Shown here one piece after another: positions 13,771-25,667 of a stretch of 64,000 bases of DNA (its first letter is position 1; the number at the start of each line of letters is the position of its first letter). Under the pieces are notes generated by a model that searched no databases, was not told the origin of the DNA, and saw only the letters and a program-made list of their open reading frames with translations. The translations under genes and the position numbers were made by a program. Source of the stretch: Beaufortia kweichowensis (taxonomy: Eukaryota; Chordata; Actinopteri; Cypriniformes; Gastromyzontidae). Location: assembly GCA_019155185.1 (NCBI GenBank), contig CM032806.1, positions 1,562,001 to 1,626,000 on the forward strand. The letters run 5' to 3'.

Positions 13771-13989
13771 ATTTTGTTTTTGTTTACAGTGTGATCATTC
13801 GTCACCTGCCACCATTGGTTAACTAACCTAATCCCAAATGACACATGTGCTATAAAGAAACTGTTTTCTTCTGTTATGCTTTTTAGGTACAGAAGGTTTA
13901 AATCTGTTCACAGACTCGCTGTTGCCATCTCAAATGATTCTGTGTTGACCGTTGACCGGTATGTGTCTTCACATACATGCAGCTGAAGG

Positions 13990-14480
13990 TTACTCGACCA
14001 AGGGCTAATGTGTAAGACACACAGATGCATCATGGGGGCTTGGGAATTGGTTAGCAGATGTCCAAACCCAGACCTGGGAAATCAAGGTAAAACCAGGGCG
14101 ATGGGGTAGAAGAAACAGACTCAGGCAGCACATGCGCTCGAGAGGATACGGGAGAGAAGCATCTGTTGCCAAAATTTTTTGACGGGTCAGCAGTTTGCGT
14201 AGGTCGGAAACGAGCGGCACAGAAACCCAATGGGAGGTTGTTAAGACTCGTGTCCAGAGGTTGAATGGATTGGTGTAACATTTGGGGTCCTTATCATGAA
14301 TAAGACAAAGACTCCCCTACAGCTATACCCGAGAAGTGTAGAAAGTGCCCTGCAGCGCTTGAGAAACACAGATGACATGGTGTTGAAAAAATCAATAGAG
14401 TTCAAGAAGCGTGGAGTGTAGATGCTGTTGTGAGTCGAGGCGTTGACATGTGACATCAGAGAGAATGTTGAGTCAAGTTT
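13990..14480. promoter_or_regulatory. Candidate conserved non-coding element
   Basis: Complex, GC-balanced block. Overlapping minus-strand open frames at 14005-14281 have no splice support. Role unknown. Confidence 0.25.
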
Positions 14481-14914
14481 AGACCTCAATGGTGTTGCTG
14501 TTTTTTGACCTGAATGTCGTACATTACAGTTATTTGTATTTTAATGTACGTCTTATATTTGCATCTTGAGTTGTGTTAAACCATTTTTCAACCAATCACC
14601 CAATAATAAAAACTCATTTATATTTACTTAAACCTCAAACCCATATGACTTGGAACACATTTTTATCATAAAAACTAAATGTTTTGGTGATGCATGTGTT
14701 AAAAAAGACACATGAGGTGAGCAAATAATGACAGTAATGTAATTTTTTATTTCAGTCAAACCCATTTTTAAAGCTTTTGTAAAATAACTACAAAACTACA
14801 TTTTGAATCACATAGTAGGACTGTGTTATTCTGATATTTCATTTTAATGGTGAATGTAACTGGGTCATTTCGATCAAATGAATCAGACTTCTCAATGCTA
14901 TGTTTATTTTTGCC
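14481..14914. other. AT-rich, possible decayed MITE
   Basis: GACACATGAGGTGAGCAAAT followed by AATGACAG at 14707-14732 resembles the right arm of MITE family 1. Nothing else is seen. Confidence 0.35.
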
Positions 14915-15310
14915 GCAGGTGTCCATCTCCAGCAAGCAACATATCATTCTATCCAGATAAACCTTGTCTGACACGAAGAAGATGAAGCAGACGCGCCGCA
15001 CGTACAGGGTCACTTTGACATTGAAATTGCCTACTTGTAATGGACACTTGGACACGCCAATCCATACTGGTCAAGATGATGTCAAGCAACCGGAGAAGAT
15101 CACATATGAGAACGACCCGTCCAGCGGCATCAAATGAAAATGAATTGTCTGGCTCAATCAAACCATCAAACACGTTTAAGGAGCGAAACTGGGACATCGA
15201 AAGGAAAATGAGTGTTAATACCCGCCTTCAGGTTGTATCTGAGACCTGCCTGATTAGGACAAAAGACATTTCAATTGCCTCCAGCGGGTGATTGGCGTGA
15301 GGCTGATAAT
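14915..15310. promoter_or_regulatory. Candidate conserved non-coding element
   Basis: High-complexity block open in several frames on both strands (83 codons plus, 82 and 95 codons minus). The lack of matching splice sites and the symmetry of open frames on both strands argue for non-coding constraint or chance rather than an exon. Confidence 0.3.
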
Positions 15311-15462
15311 AAGGGGGAAAGGTATGTCAGCTGTTGATGAATAGGTTCATTTTCTTGATCATTCTCAAACATTTACGCGCCACTCCTCCTTCAACCCAGC
15401 AGCTCTCTGTAATAACATGCCTGTGTCCTGGTCGCCCTTCCCGTGATGACAGCCTGCTGGTC

Positions 15463-15524
15463 TTACTTAAAACCCTCACCTGACTTGACACCCACGGAAG
15501 AGACACAGAGGACCGAGTGAAACG
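15463..15524 (+). promoter_or_regulatory. Weak candidate promoter and 5' non-coding exon
   Basis: TTACTTAAAACC at 15463 could serve as a degenerate TATA element, and 62 bp downstream a strong donor (GAAACG|GTGAGTG) lies at 15524/15525. The intervening stretch has no ATG. A donor with no acceptor upstream and a TATA-like word is what a short first exon looks like, but both motifs are common by chance. Confidence 0.2.
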
Positions 15525-16179
15525 GTGAGTGCCATTAAAAATACATTGTGCTCACTGCAGAATAAAATCAAGCACTTCTAAATAAGACTGTAAAATATCA
15601 GAGCCATCCTAGGGTACGTTTTTGTTAGGGCTGCGTAATATTAAAGAATAATGTGTTTATTTTCTCAATAGTGCAGTATGTTAATATAATAATGTTTTAA
15701 GTTTGTAAAATCAATGTAAACTACATTAAGATATACTTAAAAACTTGGTTTCTGATTGGGATGCACACATTTTTATTGGTCTACAGGAAAGTAAGTTTAC
15801 AAGTTACAGACTGCAATGAGCTTTTAAGTAACCAGTCATGGGAATGACAAAGTAAATCAAATAGTCTATATGAATCTTTTGAATACATTATCAATGGTTT
15901 TTTTTGAGACAGTAGCAAGTAAACAAGGTTTTTGAACACATTTGTATATTTTAATGTACTCTCACGATTTGCGTCACTTAATAACGATAGTCGGATGTCG
16001 GATTATTGTATACATGTGGAGGTGGTGATGGTAAAATATCATGAATAATATCATGGCACCTCTCCAGTTTCTGTTGTAGGGGTAGATTCAAACCCACAAC
16101 CTTTGTGTTTTCATCCTATTATCAATTTAGTCTACAAGATGAAGACATTGGGGAGTTGTCAAACAGTCTTTAAGCTTTT
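15525..16179. other. Nothing recognised
   Basis: AT-rich intron-like sequence. Confidence 0.35.
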
Positions 16180-16700
16180 TAATCATCCTGTTTTCCCCAC
16201 ACAAACACGCTTGAAGCCTGTTGTTAGTTGCTACAAATATTCCCTGGCGCTTTGTAATTATCTCGTATACCATCAGGTGACAAATTAGCGATATAAAAAG
16301 ACACTTGTCACATAACAGTTTCTCGCTAATGATAAAGCCACGTGACGGAAAGAAAACGCTTGAACCCCGCTGAGCGAAAACCCATGCGAAAAGTAAAAAC
16401 CTTTCTAATTCTGGTATTCGTTAGCTCGTTTTTTCATTACCAATAGAAAAAGCAGCTTGGAAAAGCGTCTGTGAGCTTCAGCTAAACCGACACAGCAGAT
16501 GGTTCCCGCTCTCGGCTCCATCTCTCCTGAGTCCTCTCCTCTACACCCTACTAATGACACCCTCCTCAGACGGCAGGAGCGGCCCACCTTAATTAAACTG
16601 TGTTAATTGTGGGAGTCGGAAGCCGCTCTCCGCCATTACGTAGTGCACAGCTGGTTGTCGCCTCCTCTCAAGAGACGCTTTTCAGCTTTTTCTCTCTTTA
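16180..16700. promoter_or_regulatory. Candidate conserved non-coding element
   Basis: Dense in recognisable binding words: GCCACGTGAC (E-box) at 16338, CCTTAATTAAACTGTGTTAATTG at 16587 (two ATTA-type homeodomain sites) and TTACGTAG at 16637. No open frame supports coding. Confidence 0.35.
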
Positions 16701-16982
16701 GAGATTTCTTATGCGGCAGCAGAACGTTTTATACTTTCTCTAAATATAGAATGTAAAGTAAAGACACTGAGACTAAATAAAGTCATACTGCACTTGTGCC
16801 ATATGCACGACACTTACTGTGATTTAGCCAAGTAGGACAAGTTGTTGGATTAACACACTTTGTTGCATTTCTTTTAAACAATCAAACCCTTAACTGTAAC
16901 CTACCCACATAGTAAAAGAGAAGTAAAAAAATCCGACAGACAGAGAAGAGTACAGTACAGGAGGACTAGATAACAGCTTTAC

Positions 16983-17125
16983 TGTAGTTTAGTTGGCACG
17001 AGGACCACGCTAGCAACACCAAGGTCATGGGTTCCATCCAAGGGATTGCACAGTATTTCATGTATAGTATAATGCACTGTTAAGTCGCTTTGGATGAAAG
17101 CATCTGCCAAATGTAAATGACTAAA
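16983..17125 (+). mobile_element. Complete tRNA-derived SINE (V-SINE-like)
   Basis: The head is tRNA-like, with an A-box region TAGTTTAGTTGGCACGAGG at 16986 and a B-box GGGTTCCATCC at 17030. The body runs through TAATGCACTG into the 3' segment AAGTCGCTTTGGATGAAAGC and ATCTGCCAAATGTAAATG. Pol III-transcribed and mobilised in trans by a LINE in the family. Box B has a CCA where intact copies read CGA, so this copy is probably silent. Confidence 0.9.
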
Positions 17126-17432
17126 TTCGGTTATGAAGAAGATAATGTAAGAGATGTACTGTAGTAAATGAATTTTAATTTGGTTATAGGTGCTCTGTGA
17201 ACAGAATTGCAGTCTAAAACTAGTCGTCTGTCATGTCACGGATGTCTCATGGGTTTTAATGCTGTCAACTACTAATGTTAATGAGATCTATCAAGGGATG
17301 ATCCTAACCCTGAAAAAAGGATGTAATGTGGAATAAAATCTTGATATATGATTTTAAATCCATATAATGATTTTAGATCAAATTTTCTGTGCCTTGCAGA
17401 CAAATGCTGTGTTGTATTAAAAAAGCAGTATG
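17126..17432. other. Nothing recognised
   Basis: AT-rich spacer between a SINE and a MITE. Confidence 0.35.
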
Positions 17433-17602
17433 TTTTACAATAAGGTTGTGTTTGTTAACCTTATTTAATGCACATGAACAATTAACAGTATAACATTATC
17501 AAAGATTAATCAATTCTGAAAAACTACTGTATTGTTCATTGTTAGTTTATGTTAGCTAATGCATTTACTAATACATATACAGCCTTACTGTAAAGTAATA
17601 CC
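17433..17602. repeat. Fold-back MITE, family 4 (short copy)
   Basis: The left end TTTACAATAAGGTTGTG faces a right end CCTTACTGTAAAGTAATACC; the complement of the right end starts GGTATTACTTTACAGTAAGG. The interior carries the family words TGTTCATTGTTAGTTTATG and GTTAGCTAATGCA. Related copies are at 19077-19158 and 62185-62480. Confidence 0.8.
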
Positions 17603-18089
17603 AATAAATCAATCATGTTATTGAAAAAGCAATTGTATAATCAGACATTCCTTGTAGAAATTAATTACATTAACATGTGCAGTGTGTTTTAATATGGTTA
17701 GAAAAAATGTGCTGAATTCTGAATGTATTCATGAACAATGGTCCATTTTGCTTGTTTATGTCAGTACTGTTTGTACTTTTGTACACATCACACCTGCAGT
17801 CTGTTGCGTAGAGATCTCAACAAAAACACGACCGAGGTCAAAAACAATTATTGTGTAAAGTACGATCTTTATCTGTTTGTACGGACATTGTTCAGTCTGA
17901 TTCTGTTGTATGAGGCATTTACAAAGTAATGAAAATTTCCCTATAAGGTGAATTTAAGAGTCACTTCTGTTTGTTAATGCCGTTGTCAATCCATTAACTG
18001 AAAAAAGTGCTTTGAGACCAAAATGTATTTTATTGTAGTAATGTGTCCTACTTGGTTAAACTCTATTATGTCTTGTCTTATCATGGCTT
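17603..18089. other. Nothing recognised
   Basis: AT-rich. The open frame at 17738-17929 lacks codon bias and splice sites. Confidence 0.35.
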
Positions 18090-18540
18090 TTCTTGCCTTG
18101 CAGATAAGCCTTCATCACAACAACAGAGGTCGGAGATTATAAGTAACAAGCGTCGGTTGTTTTTGTGCAACTTTGATTCACTTGTGGGAACTTGTCAAGC
18201 AACTTTAAGAAGGAGCGGACTGTGCATGTAATTTATGTCGGACGGGGTCAGAGTCGAGCAGCTGGGGCACATTTCTCATCACGCTCTATGAGAATGTGCC
18301 ACGGCCACGTCCGTCTGGCACACGGTTCCTATTCCTTATTTATGGAACCTCATAAATACCACAGGCATATCAATAAACAATGTCAGATTTTCATCTTTTT
18401 TCTTACCGTAATCATATTGCTCTTGCAGTAATTCTTCTGGATCCAGCATATCGCTTGGATTAATCTTCCCAGATTGGAAAATGTAACTTGTGGGTGTTCA
18501 ATCACATTACGGACGTAGGTATGTTATTTATTTATGCTTG
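18090..18540. promoter_or_regulatory. Candidate conserved non-coding element
   Basis: Complex block containing an inverted pair, GAATGTGCCACGGCCACGTC around 18292. TTATTTATGGAACC at 18336 has a MEF2-like AT core. Coding is not supported. Confidence 0.3.
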
Positions 18541-18853
18541 TACACAGTTGTCGTGTGCCGTTTATGTGTGAACTGTAAACATATAGTACAATTTTAAACA
18601 GTCGTGATGGCTTTTGAAAGCATAGTCAATAAAGCCAATGCCAAATTAATGAGATTTTTACACACTTTTTAAATTTCACGCTTTTTTAATCTCATATAAA
18701 ATTTACCCGGAGTCTTTGCATTGATTGGCTGTCTGATTACTTATTGAACGTGGTCGTGAGCTTTGTGTGTGCGTCTCATCGCATGCGTAAATGATGAATC
18801 TCTTGTATTGTTAGCATGCATACTAATTGGGATTAAAAACAAAATGATGTATT
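18541..18853. other. Nothing recognised
   Basis: AT-rich spacer. Confidence 0.35.
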
Positions 18854-19075
18854 AAAGGGATAATTCACTCAAAAGTGAAAAATGTTTCATCATTTATTTA
18901 GCCTAATGTCATTCCTAACCTGCATGATTTACTTTCTTCTGCAGAACACAAAAGAAGATATTTTGAATGTCGGTAACCAAACAACATTGACTCCCATTGA
19001 CTTCCATTGTATGAACACAAAAGCACTGAGACATTTTCTTTTGTGTTACACTGAGTCATATACAGGTTTTGAACG
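18854..19075. repeat. Fold-back MITE, family 1
   Basis: Starts AAAGGGATAATTCACTCAAA and continues through TTTCTTCTGCAGAACACAAA and AAGAAGATATTTTGAATG, then a central ATTGACTCCCATTGACTTCC and a returning TTTTCTTTTGTGTT arm. The right end is cut short at the junction with a family 4 fragment. The open frame at 18882-19118 is only this repeat. Confidence 0.9.
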
Positions 19076-19076
19076 T

Positions 19077-19158
19077 AAATGCAGTAAGATTAATAAATGC
19101 TGTAGAAAATTCATGTGAGGTAATGCATTACATACAAGCTTATTGTAAAGTTTTACCA
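19077..19158. repeat. Fold-back MITE, family 4 (right half only)
   Basis: AGATTAATAAATGCTGTAGAA then TAATGCATTACATAC and a terminal CTTATTGTAAAGTTTTACC. It directly abuts the truncated family 1 copy, so one element probably inserted into or recombined with the other. Confidence 0.75.
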
Positions 19159-19689
19159 AAATGTGTTGCTGTTCTTGTCTATACATAGTTATAAATATCT
19201 GTTTATTTAAAACATATGTTTTATAGTGTGACACAAGACTTGCTCAAGATCTCATCAGTGTCATGTGCTATAATTAAATACACAACAATTGCTCACAGCT
19301 TCATACAGCTCAACACGCCCCATTCAAAAGAGTTTTCAAGAGTCTTAATTGTGTCCCAGTTGTCTTTACCTCAAGAGATTATTTCAGAATTTGAATATAA
19401 ATGTCGCTAACTGTTACGCTCTGTAATAGTTGTTCTTATGATGCAACGGCATGCAAGATTAATGTGACACTGCAGCTAGTGAAACCAGAAGTGTGAGCAG
19501 AACTTTGCAGAAGTCTATCGTGCAATAATAGATGCTGTTTTCCTGCCGTCCCTTTGATGAATGTTTTTCCATATCAGACACAGACTTAAAGTCAGACTCA
19601 TCTGTCTTATAATTCAAAGACAAAATGTTTTGGTGTTTGTACATTTCATCTTGTGCCCAAAGCTTGTGGTCCACCCTGCTGAATTTTCC
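19159..19689. other. Nothing recognised
   Basis: AT-rich, unique-looking. Confidence 0.35.
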
Positions 19690-20010
19690 ATGTGATTATG
19701 ATGAATGCGCAATTTGTTCGGCTGTTTGTCCGACCTCTGAACGTGTTCTTTTATGGGACTCAAAGCGTGGGGTAAACCGTTATTAATGGAAACGTGTGTA
19801 CTGAAAGACGAGGTTTCGCCCGCACTGGGAGATGCATTAATAGCTCATTACGGGCCAAAGCCAGAGAGTATAAGGGTCACCTGGCGATTTATCACCGCCT
19901 GAATATTCAGCAAAACATGCATGTGGTCTGAACGGCTTCAGGTGACCTGAATTTGTGCTCTATTGCTGACAGCGTGTGTGTCAACCCATGCTATTGAGCG
20001 GAGAAATGCG
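19690..20010. promoter_or_regulatory. Candidate conserved non-coding element
   Basis: GC-balanced block with TTATTAATGG and GCATTAATAGCTCATTACGG homeodomain-like words and a CAGGTGACCTGA palindrome-like E-box at 19939. Composition only. Confidence 0.35.
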
Positions 20011-21779
20011 TCTTTGAGGTGTAATGGCATGCTGTTATTCCTGTGACCTGATGTAAAGGGATATTTTAAGCGTATGCATTTTTGTCGTCTCAAGAAGAAC
20101 ATACCATTTGAAAATCTCAGCTTGAGAGCCGTTTATCTGAAAGCGTTCACATTTTTGTTCACGAGTTTTGATGTTAAATTGTGTTTTGTGTGTGCAGGTT
20201 CTCTCTCTCCTCAAAGCTTTGACTGATGACTGGCTCGGCATGGGCTGCAATACCTGGAAAGAGCATCTTAAAGATTCATCTTAAAGTGTGTTTACCTTTC
20301 AAGGTAAAGAAAACCCCATTACATCCTATCGTTAAAGTAGCTGGCTTGTTTTTAATATTATGGAATATTATGAACTCACATAAATGACTTTTATGTAAAT
20401 GGCTACATAGTTTTGAAAGAGTTTGGGTAGCACTGTACACTAAGGTTGTATTTGTAATCTTCTTTTGTTACCTGAATTGCCTGTATCATGCAATGCAATG
20501 AGTTTTATGTGACAAAAATAGGACTAATGTGTTTGGAGATACTACTGTAAGCAAAGTTAAAACTGTTGATGATTATTGTCACATTCTTAAGGAAAGAAAG
20601 TGAATAAATACATTGTTTGTGTTATTATTATTAACATCATGATGCCACTTAGCCTTTGAGTAACCATTGAGTATTTGACATCAAAACCGAATATTTAAAA
20701 AGCATCACAGGGCATGTTGATAAACGCTCGTGCTATCAGTAATGATGTCAGACGTGTCTTCAGACACTACAGACGCAGAGGCGTTATTCGTTTGCTCGGT
20801 CTCTCAGGTGTGAAGAAATGACAAATGATATTCATGGTCTAAATGCATGATTGATAACTTTATATTGATCTGTTCTCCAGCTGTCGTAAAATGGATATTT
20901 CTTCACTAAACATGTTTTTCAGATAGGCCTGTATAGTTTCACGATGTTGGCAAAAAAATATTTTTAGGGTTAAAAGCACTAATTGTTCATACGCTATATT
21001 TGGAGAAAAAGCAGTAAAGAAAAAACATTGTGTCATCATTTATATACATTTTTATTATACAGCATTGAAGTTCAATGAAGAGGAAATTTGCATCCGTCTT
21101 CTGTGTCGCAGATTTTTTTCTTAGAAAAGACTTCAGTAAACTTACATCCGTCTTTAGTCAAGCATTAAAGATTTCAACATGAAAACAGATTTTCGCAATT
21201 TTAAAGCTTTCTTTCTTTTTAAAGACTTATCTCATACAGTATATGTCTTTTTTTGTTGATCCTCAGGAATTTTAAGAGAAACATCTGAGACAAAGCTGAA
21301 ATTTCATCAAGTCATCTCAGCCATGTAAGTTTTGAGTTTGAGACCTTTTGAGTTACAATATTAATATTTACAATATTAATCCAAAAAGAAAATGAAATCG
21401 AGCGCTCTTCTTTCCTGTGTTGATGTAAGTTTTGTATTAAAGATGTTTGGGTAAATGTTGGGTGCACATGACTGCAACATGAATACGTTTGTTCCACTTA
21501 TGTAAGATTAAGATTATAAATTTAAAAGATATCATTGTCAAGATTTAGGGTGTTGTAATGTTATGGACAAGAAAATGAAAGCCAAATAATTTTAGGTAAA
21601 AACCAGGCTTTAAAACATCAAAAGATTGAATCTTTTGAAAGTTTGAACCTAAAATATGAAGCCTGTTTAGACTTTCACCTGTGATAACCATGGCTAAAGA
21701 TCACAGAGGAAAGTAAGTCAACTTTAGCACTGTTTCTCATATAGGAAAGAACTGCTTTTTATGGTCAGCAACTTCAATA
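20011..21779. other. Nothing firm
   Basis: Mostly AT-rich. Bases 21262-21300 (AAGAGAAACATCTGAGACAAAG) vaguely match the repeat at 30340-30515. Bases 20700-20830 are a small complex patch. Confidence 0.3.
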
Positions 21780-22200
21780 AGATCAGCCTGGAGTCGAGCA
21801 GAGACACCCCTGCAGCGGTCTGTCTCGAGCCGCGCTAATGATGCCAACACTTCCACAACAAAATCATTATGCCATTTTTTGCAAAGCATATCGTTGTGTA
21901 GCTGTACGGATAATAATGAGCCCCGTGCAGGTTCAGCTCATTTAACAGACTTCCATTGCCAAGAAGCTTTTATTCTGAGTGCGTCCACCCAAAATCATTA
22001 ATCAAGACCCGTCTACAATTACCGGCAGACAGCCCGCTCACTTTCACCTTACTTCAGTTATGGCTCATTTCTGCTCTGTGTCCGCAGGTTAATAAAGAAG
22101 AGGCAGGACTTCTTTCCCAGGCCTGCGTGATGGTTCATAACACTAATAAGGCCAGTCATATTTCCTATTATTAGACTGAAGAATTCCTCTGCGCTTTACT
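21780..22200. promoter_or_regulatory. Candidate conserved non-coding element
   Basis: Complex block with CGCTAATGATGCC, AAATCATTATGCC, GATAATAATGAGCC and AATCATTAATCAAG, four ATTA/TAAT-type homeodomain-like words in about 200 bp. A 72-codon frame over it has no splice support. Confidence 0.4.
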
Positions 22201-22324
22201 ACGTACTCAACTTGACAATGACCTTGACCGTTTCACTTATGCAGAAGTCTATAACCTAAATACGGTTTCTCTGTGTGTATGTAGTCACGTTTGCGCTGTT
22301 AACAGCTTTCATTTTTCCTCCGAT

Positions 22325-22385
22325 ATTGTGCCACTGGTCACTTGTAAGTCGCTTTGGATAAAAGCGTCTGCTAAATAAATAAATT
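22325..22385 (+). repeat. SINE 3' segment, plus strand
   Basis: CTTGTAAGTCGCTTTGGATA followed by AAAGCGTCTGCTAAATAAA, close to the family consensus. The head is not recognisable. Confidence 0.88.
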
Positions 22386-22473
22386 AAAAAAAATTCATAT
22401 TGGTAGTTTTAGTAATACTAAAGCATAAAATATTTAAATACGAAATAACATGTTGTACTTTATTTCTTGCATT

Positions 22474-22785
22474 TACACTCTTAAAAATAGGTGCTATTTT
22501 GGCTGTATGGTTCAATAAAGAACCTTAAACATCCACAGAACCAAAGAAAATTCTTTGTAGAGGTCCTTTAGACTATGACAAGGTAAGAAAGAAATGGTTC
22601 TTTCAAAAACTTTTGTCTGAATTGTTACTTTAATCAGTTTCATAGAATCTTTGTGCCAATTAAAGTTTTGAAATGGAACCGTTTCTATTTGTGACCTTTG
22701 CTATATGGAACCTGTTCTGTTTAGAACCATTTTTATTTATGTTTCATTTTCTGTATAGATCTTTTTCTGTTTTCTATCCTCTCTT
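22474..22785 (+). repeat. MITE family 3 left part grading into a GAACC minisatellite
   Basis: ACACTCTTAAAAATAGGTGC is the family 3 terminus, followed by GGTTCAATAAAGAACCTTAA. From 22670 the sequence becomes imprecise 14-18 bp units of the form TGGAACCGTTTCTAT. It is interrupted at about 22786 by a gypsy integrase fragment; similar GAACC-rich sequence resumes at 23270. Confidence 0.7.
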
Positions 22786-23075
22786 CTATTGCTTTTATTT
22801 TCAATTCGAGAAACCGTTCAGGAGTCTCTCAAGTTTAGTCCATCAGAGTTGGTCTTCGGACACACGGTGAGAGGACCTCTGAAGGTATTGAAAGAGAGAA
22901 TGTTTTTTGGCATTGAGAATGGTGAGAAAACAGATGTGCTAGAGTACGTAAGTTTCGCGAAAGGTTACAACAATCTTGTGCTTTGGCTAGGGAAGCTTTG
23001 TCTAAAGTTCAGGGGGGAATGAAAGCACGTTATGATAAGGGTGCTGTGAATAGATCTTTTGCAGTAGGTGATCAA
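22786..23075 (+). pseudogene. Ty3/gypsy-type integrase C-terminal fragment, broken
   Basis: In the first frame (22789-23022) the translation carries IRETVQES, FSPSELVFGH and VRGPLKVLKE, the signature of the region after the catalytic core in Ty3/gypsy retrotransposon integrases. After about 22950 the homology moves to another frame, where a GMKARYDK-like run and an AVGDQ word appear, the usual lead into the chromodomain-proximal segment; it is lost again near 23075. So there are at least two frameshifts. No LTR, reverse transcriptase or RNase H is visible. It is a dead 5'- and 3'-truncated remnant flanked on both sides by GAACC-rich MITE/minisatellite sequence. Confidence 0.85.
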
Positions 23076-23269
23076 GGGTTTTGTTTTTTTGTCTTCCTCA
23101 TTTCAATGTTGTGTTGAATGATTGGTGTCAGCAATGTGTGTCGTCATAACGTCCACAGGGATGATCAATCTGCTGATGTTCAATCGAAGGATTTAAAAGT
23201 AATAAGTGTCAAAACAAGGCAAATAGAAGAAATAGAAAAATAAACATCTCCCCACAGCATTACAGGATG

Positions 23270-23415
23270 TAACAAGAACCTATTCTATAAAGAAGTTATT
23301 TTCACAAGAACCTTTATGGTACAGAACATTTTCTCTAGAAGCTTTTATATATACATTTTTTTTCTATATAGGCCTGTTCTTTACAGAACCTTTTCTTCAT
23401 AAAACCTTTTCTTCT
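23270..23415 (+). repeat. GAACC-rich minisatellite / MITE family 3 remnant
   Basis: Imprecise 15-20 bp units such as AAGAACCTATTCTATAAAG, AAGAACCTTTATGGTACAG and CAGAACCTTTTCTTC. It looks like the continuation of 22474-22785 beyond the gypsy fragment. Confidence 0.65.
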
Positions 23416-24100
23416 AGTGTGTTATGGCTGCATAGTGTATATGCTAGCATTGAATTTCCACATTCATTCAATGGCCATTAAACAATAGATTTTGATTGCT
23501 CGGAGAGAAACTAGGAATTTAATTGATACCTTAACCCAGATATGTGTTAATCTATTGGATCTTTGTGTTACACAGTTTATATCCACATCATGTGTGCATG
23601 TGAAAGAAAGAACTCGATGCCAGATGGGAAAAGATTTTTGTTGGAGAAGAAGGCCTAATGAAATCTTAATTCTAATGCGGCTGTCACTGAGATAGGCGAG
23701 AGGGGATTTATGAGTAGGAGACAGAAATGGTCAATAGTCTAAATCTCGAGACTGGAGAATTTACCCTAATACCCTAATGCTGAAAATCACTGGATTAGCA
23801 CAGTTTCTCCTCTCAGAAACAGATTGTGGGCTTAGACCGTCTCTGATAGTGTGATTAAATGTTTTTTTTACAAAACCTCTGTAGGGAACTGTAAGATTTC
23901 TTTCACACTAACTCCATAATGCTTTTCTCACTGGGAAGCAAATGGACTAAAGAGGTCAAACTATGACGTGACAAAAAGACTTGATGGAAAATGTATTTGA
24001 ATGGTTTATTTTATTAGTTATGCTTCGTGTTGTGTAAGCAGACTTTTCACTGACAACATGTTTGGTCCACATTGCAGATTATTCTGTGGAAGACGCACCC
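23416..24100. other. Nothing recognised
   Basis: Unique-looking. The open frame at 23492-23695 has no support. Confidence 0.35.
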
Positions 24101-24103
24101 ACT

Positions 24104-24159
24104 TATATAAGAAGTCGTTTGGCTGACAACAGTCTGTGAGTGATGCTGTTTGACTAAAC
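24104..24159 (+). promoter_or_regulatory. Candidate TATA promoter with short 5' exon
   Basis: TATATAAG at 24104-24111 matches the TATA consensus and is embedded in a local GC-richer context (GACGCACCCACTTATATAAG). A start site would be expected at about 24132. A fair donor (CTAAAC|GTAAGC) follows at 24159/24160, with one ATG in between. This is the best TATA-like arrangement in the window, but the sequence is AT-rich and chance TATA boxes are expected. Confidence 0.25.
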
Positions 24160-25210
24160 GTAAGCTTGATTTCACTTCTGTTTATTCACCCTTTATCACT
24201 TCACCTTTCCAAAAGCTTAGGAAAAGTTAACTTTAGGACAAACACAAAGCCGTGTTCATACGGTTGTGATAATGTCCTACTTAATATTTTATAACATTTT
24301 CATTGAAGGCTCTATTACATTTGGGTCATTGGTTAAATAATGTTATCTTTGACAACAATGCAATTATTAGAGGTGAGAATTTTGTTCATTCCAGGTTAAT
24401 CCCTTTGGTACATATTTACATTATCCTGTATTTAAATATTTGACCAGCTTTAACTATCTGGCACAGGCAACACTTCTGGTGTCTAGCGAGTGTCCAGCGT
24501 GTGTTTTTCACAGACACAGGTCAGATCCTAAGAGAACCACAGAGAACATGATAACTCAATAAGCTAAATCTAAATGTGGGAATTGAAAAAGACACAGGTG
24601 GTGTTATGAAGCAGCACCATCTGTTAAAGGATGATGTCATTCTGTACTGACTACAGGTCATGAGCAGAACTTCTGCTCCTCCAGTAATGAAACATTATAT
24701 GGACCATATAGAGACGTACAGTATAATGTCTCCATCATTCATGCTCATGTCTTTATATTAACCTGTTTTTAAGATTATTACTCAAAACATATCTGTGGAC
24801 CAACGTTATATTTTACTCAAAAGTACTCATAAATAATAGCATTATATAATAATAATGTGTAACAATATATTGCATATCGTAATACATAACATTTAAGATG
24901 TGTATCTTAGAGCTTTGCCAATTGTTTCACGATATGCTGTATGTTTAATCGTATTGGTTAAGCTGTCAACATACTGGATAGATTTGTTTATATAGTTATA
25001 TAGTATAGGGTTTGGCTTTCTTTATTTCTTTCTGTTAAGTTTATCTAAAGAAGGTGTAGTTAAACCTTCTTTAACAAATAGCAAATGAATATTGAAATTT
25101 CTTAATGTTTTGGGAACCCAGTATCATATTGTATCATGAAATTAGTGTATCGTTATACCATTATCATAATGCTATAATTTAAATATATAAAAAATAAATA
25201 ATATAATCAA
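24160..25210. other. Nothing recognised
   Basis: AT-rich intron-like sequence. Confidence 0.35.
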
Positions 25211-25275
25211 ATTTTACCATGGTAATTATAGTTTCACACCAAAATACCATAGTACTTCAGTTATAGTTATACTGC
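25211..25275. repeat. MITE family 2 fragment
   Basis: TTTTACCATGGTAATTATAG and AAAATACCATAGTACTTCAG are one arm of the CCATGG/ACTATAG fold-back family. Confidence 0.6.
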
Positions 25276-25667
25276 TGTATGAACTCAAAATGCATTCATT
25301 TAGGATCACATTCACAGTTTTGTGTGATGTGAAATTTCTGAAATTAGGTTTAACAGCTTGAAACAGATTTATATTGTTGTTTTGTTGGAAACGGTGGTTA
25401 TTGTGGTTTGTAGAACAGCTGATGTGTTTGTGATGGTGTAGCATCACATTCAGCTTGTTCTCATGCTGACTCATTCTTTCACGCGCTGCAACATGCTGAA
25501 ACTGCAAAAATACTGTGAAATAAATAACACACTAGGGTTCAGTAAGTAAAACTTATTTCTCTGTATAGAGTATAAACCTTTCCAGAGAGTCCTTTCATGA
25601 GCTGTAAGATGGAGAGTTATGTGCTTCTGTAGAAATCAGTGTCATTTTTAATCAAATCTTTTTATAG

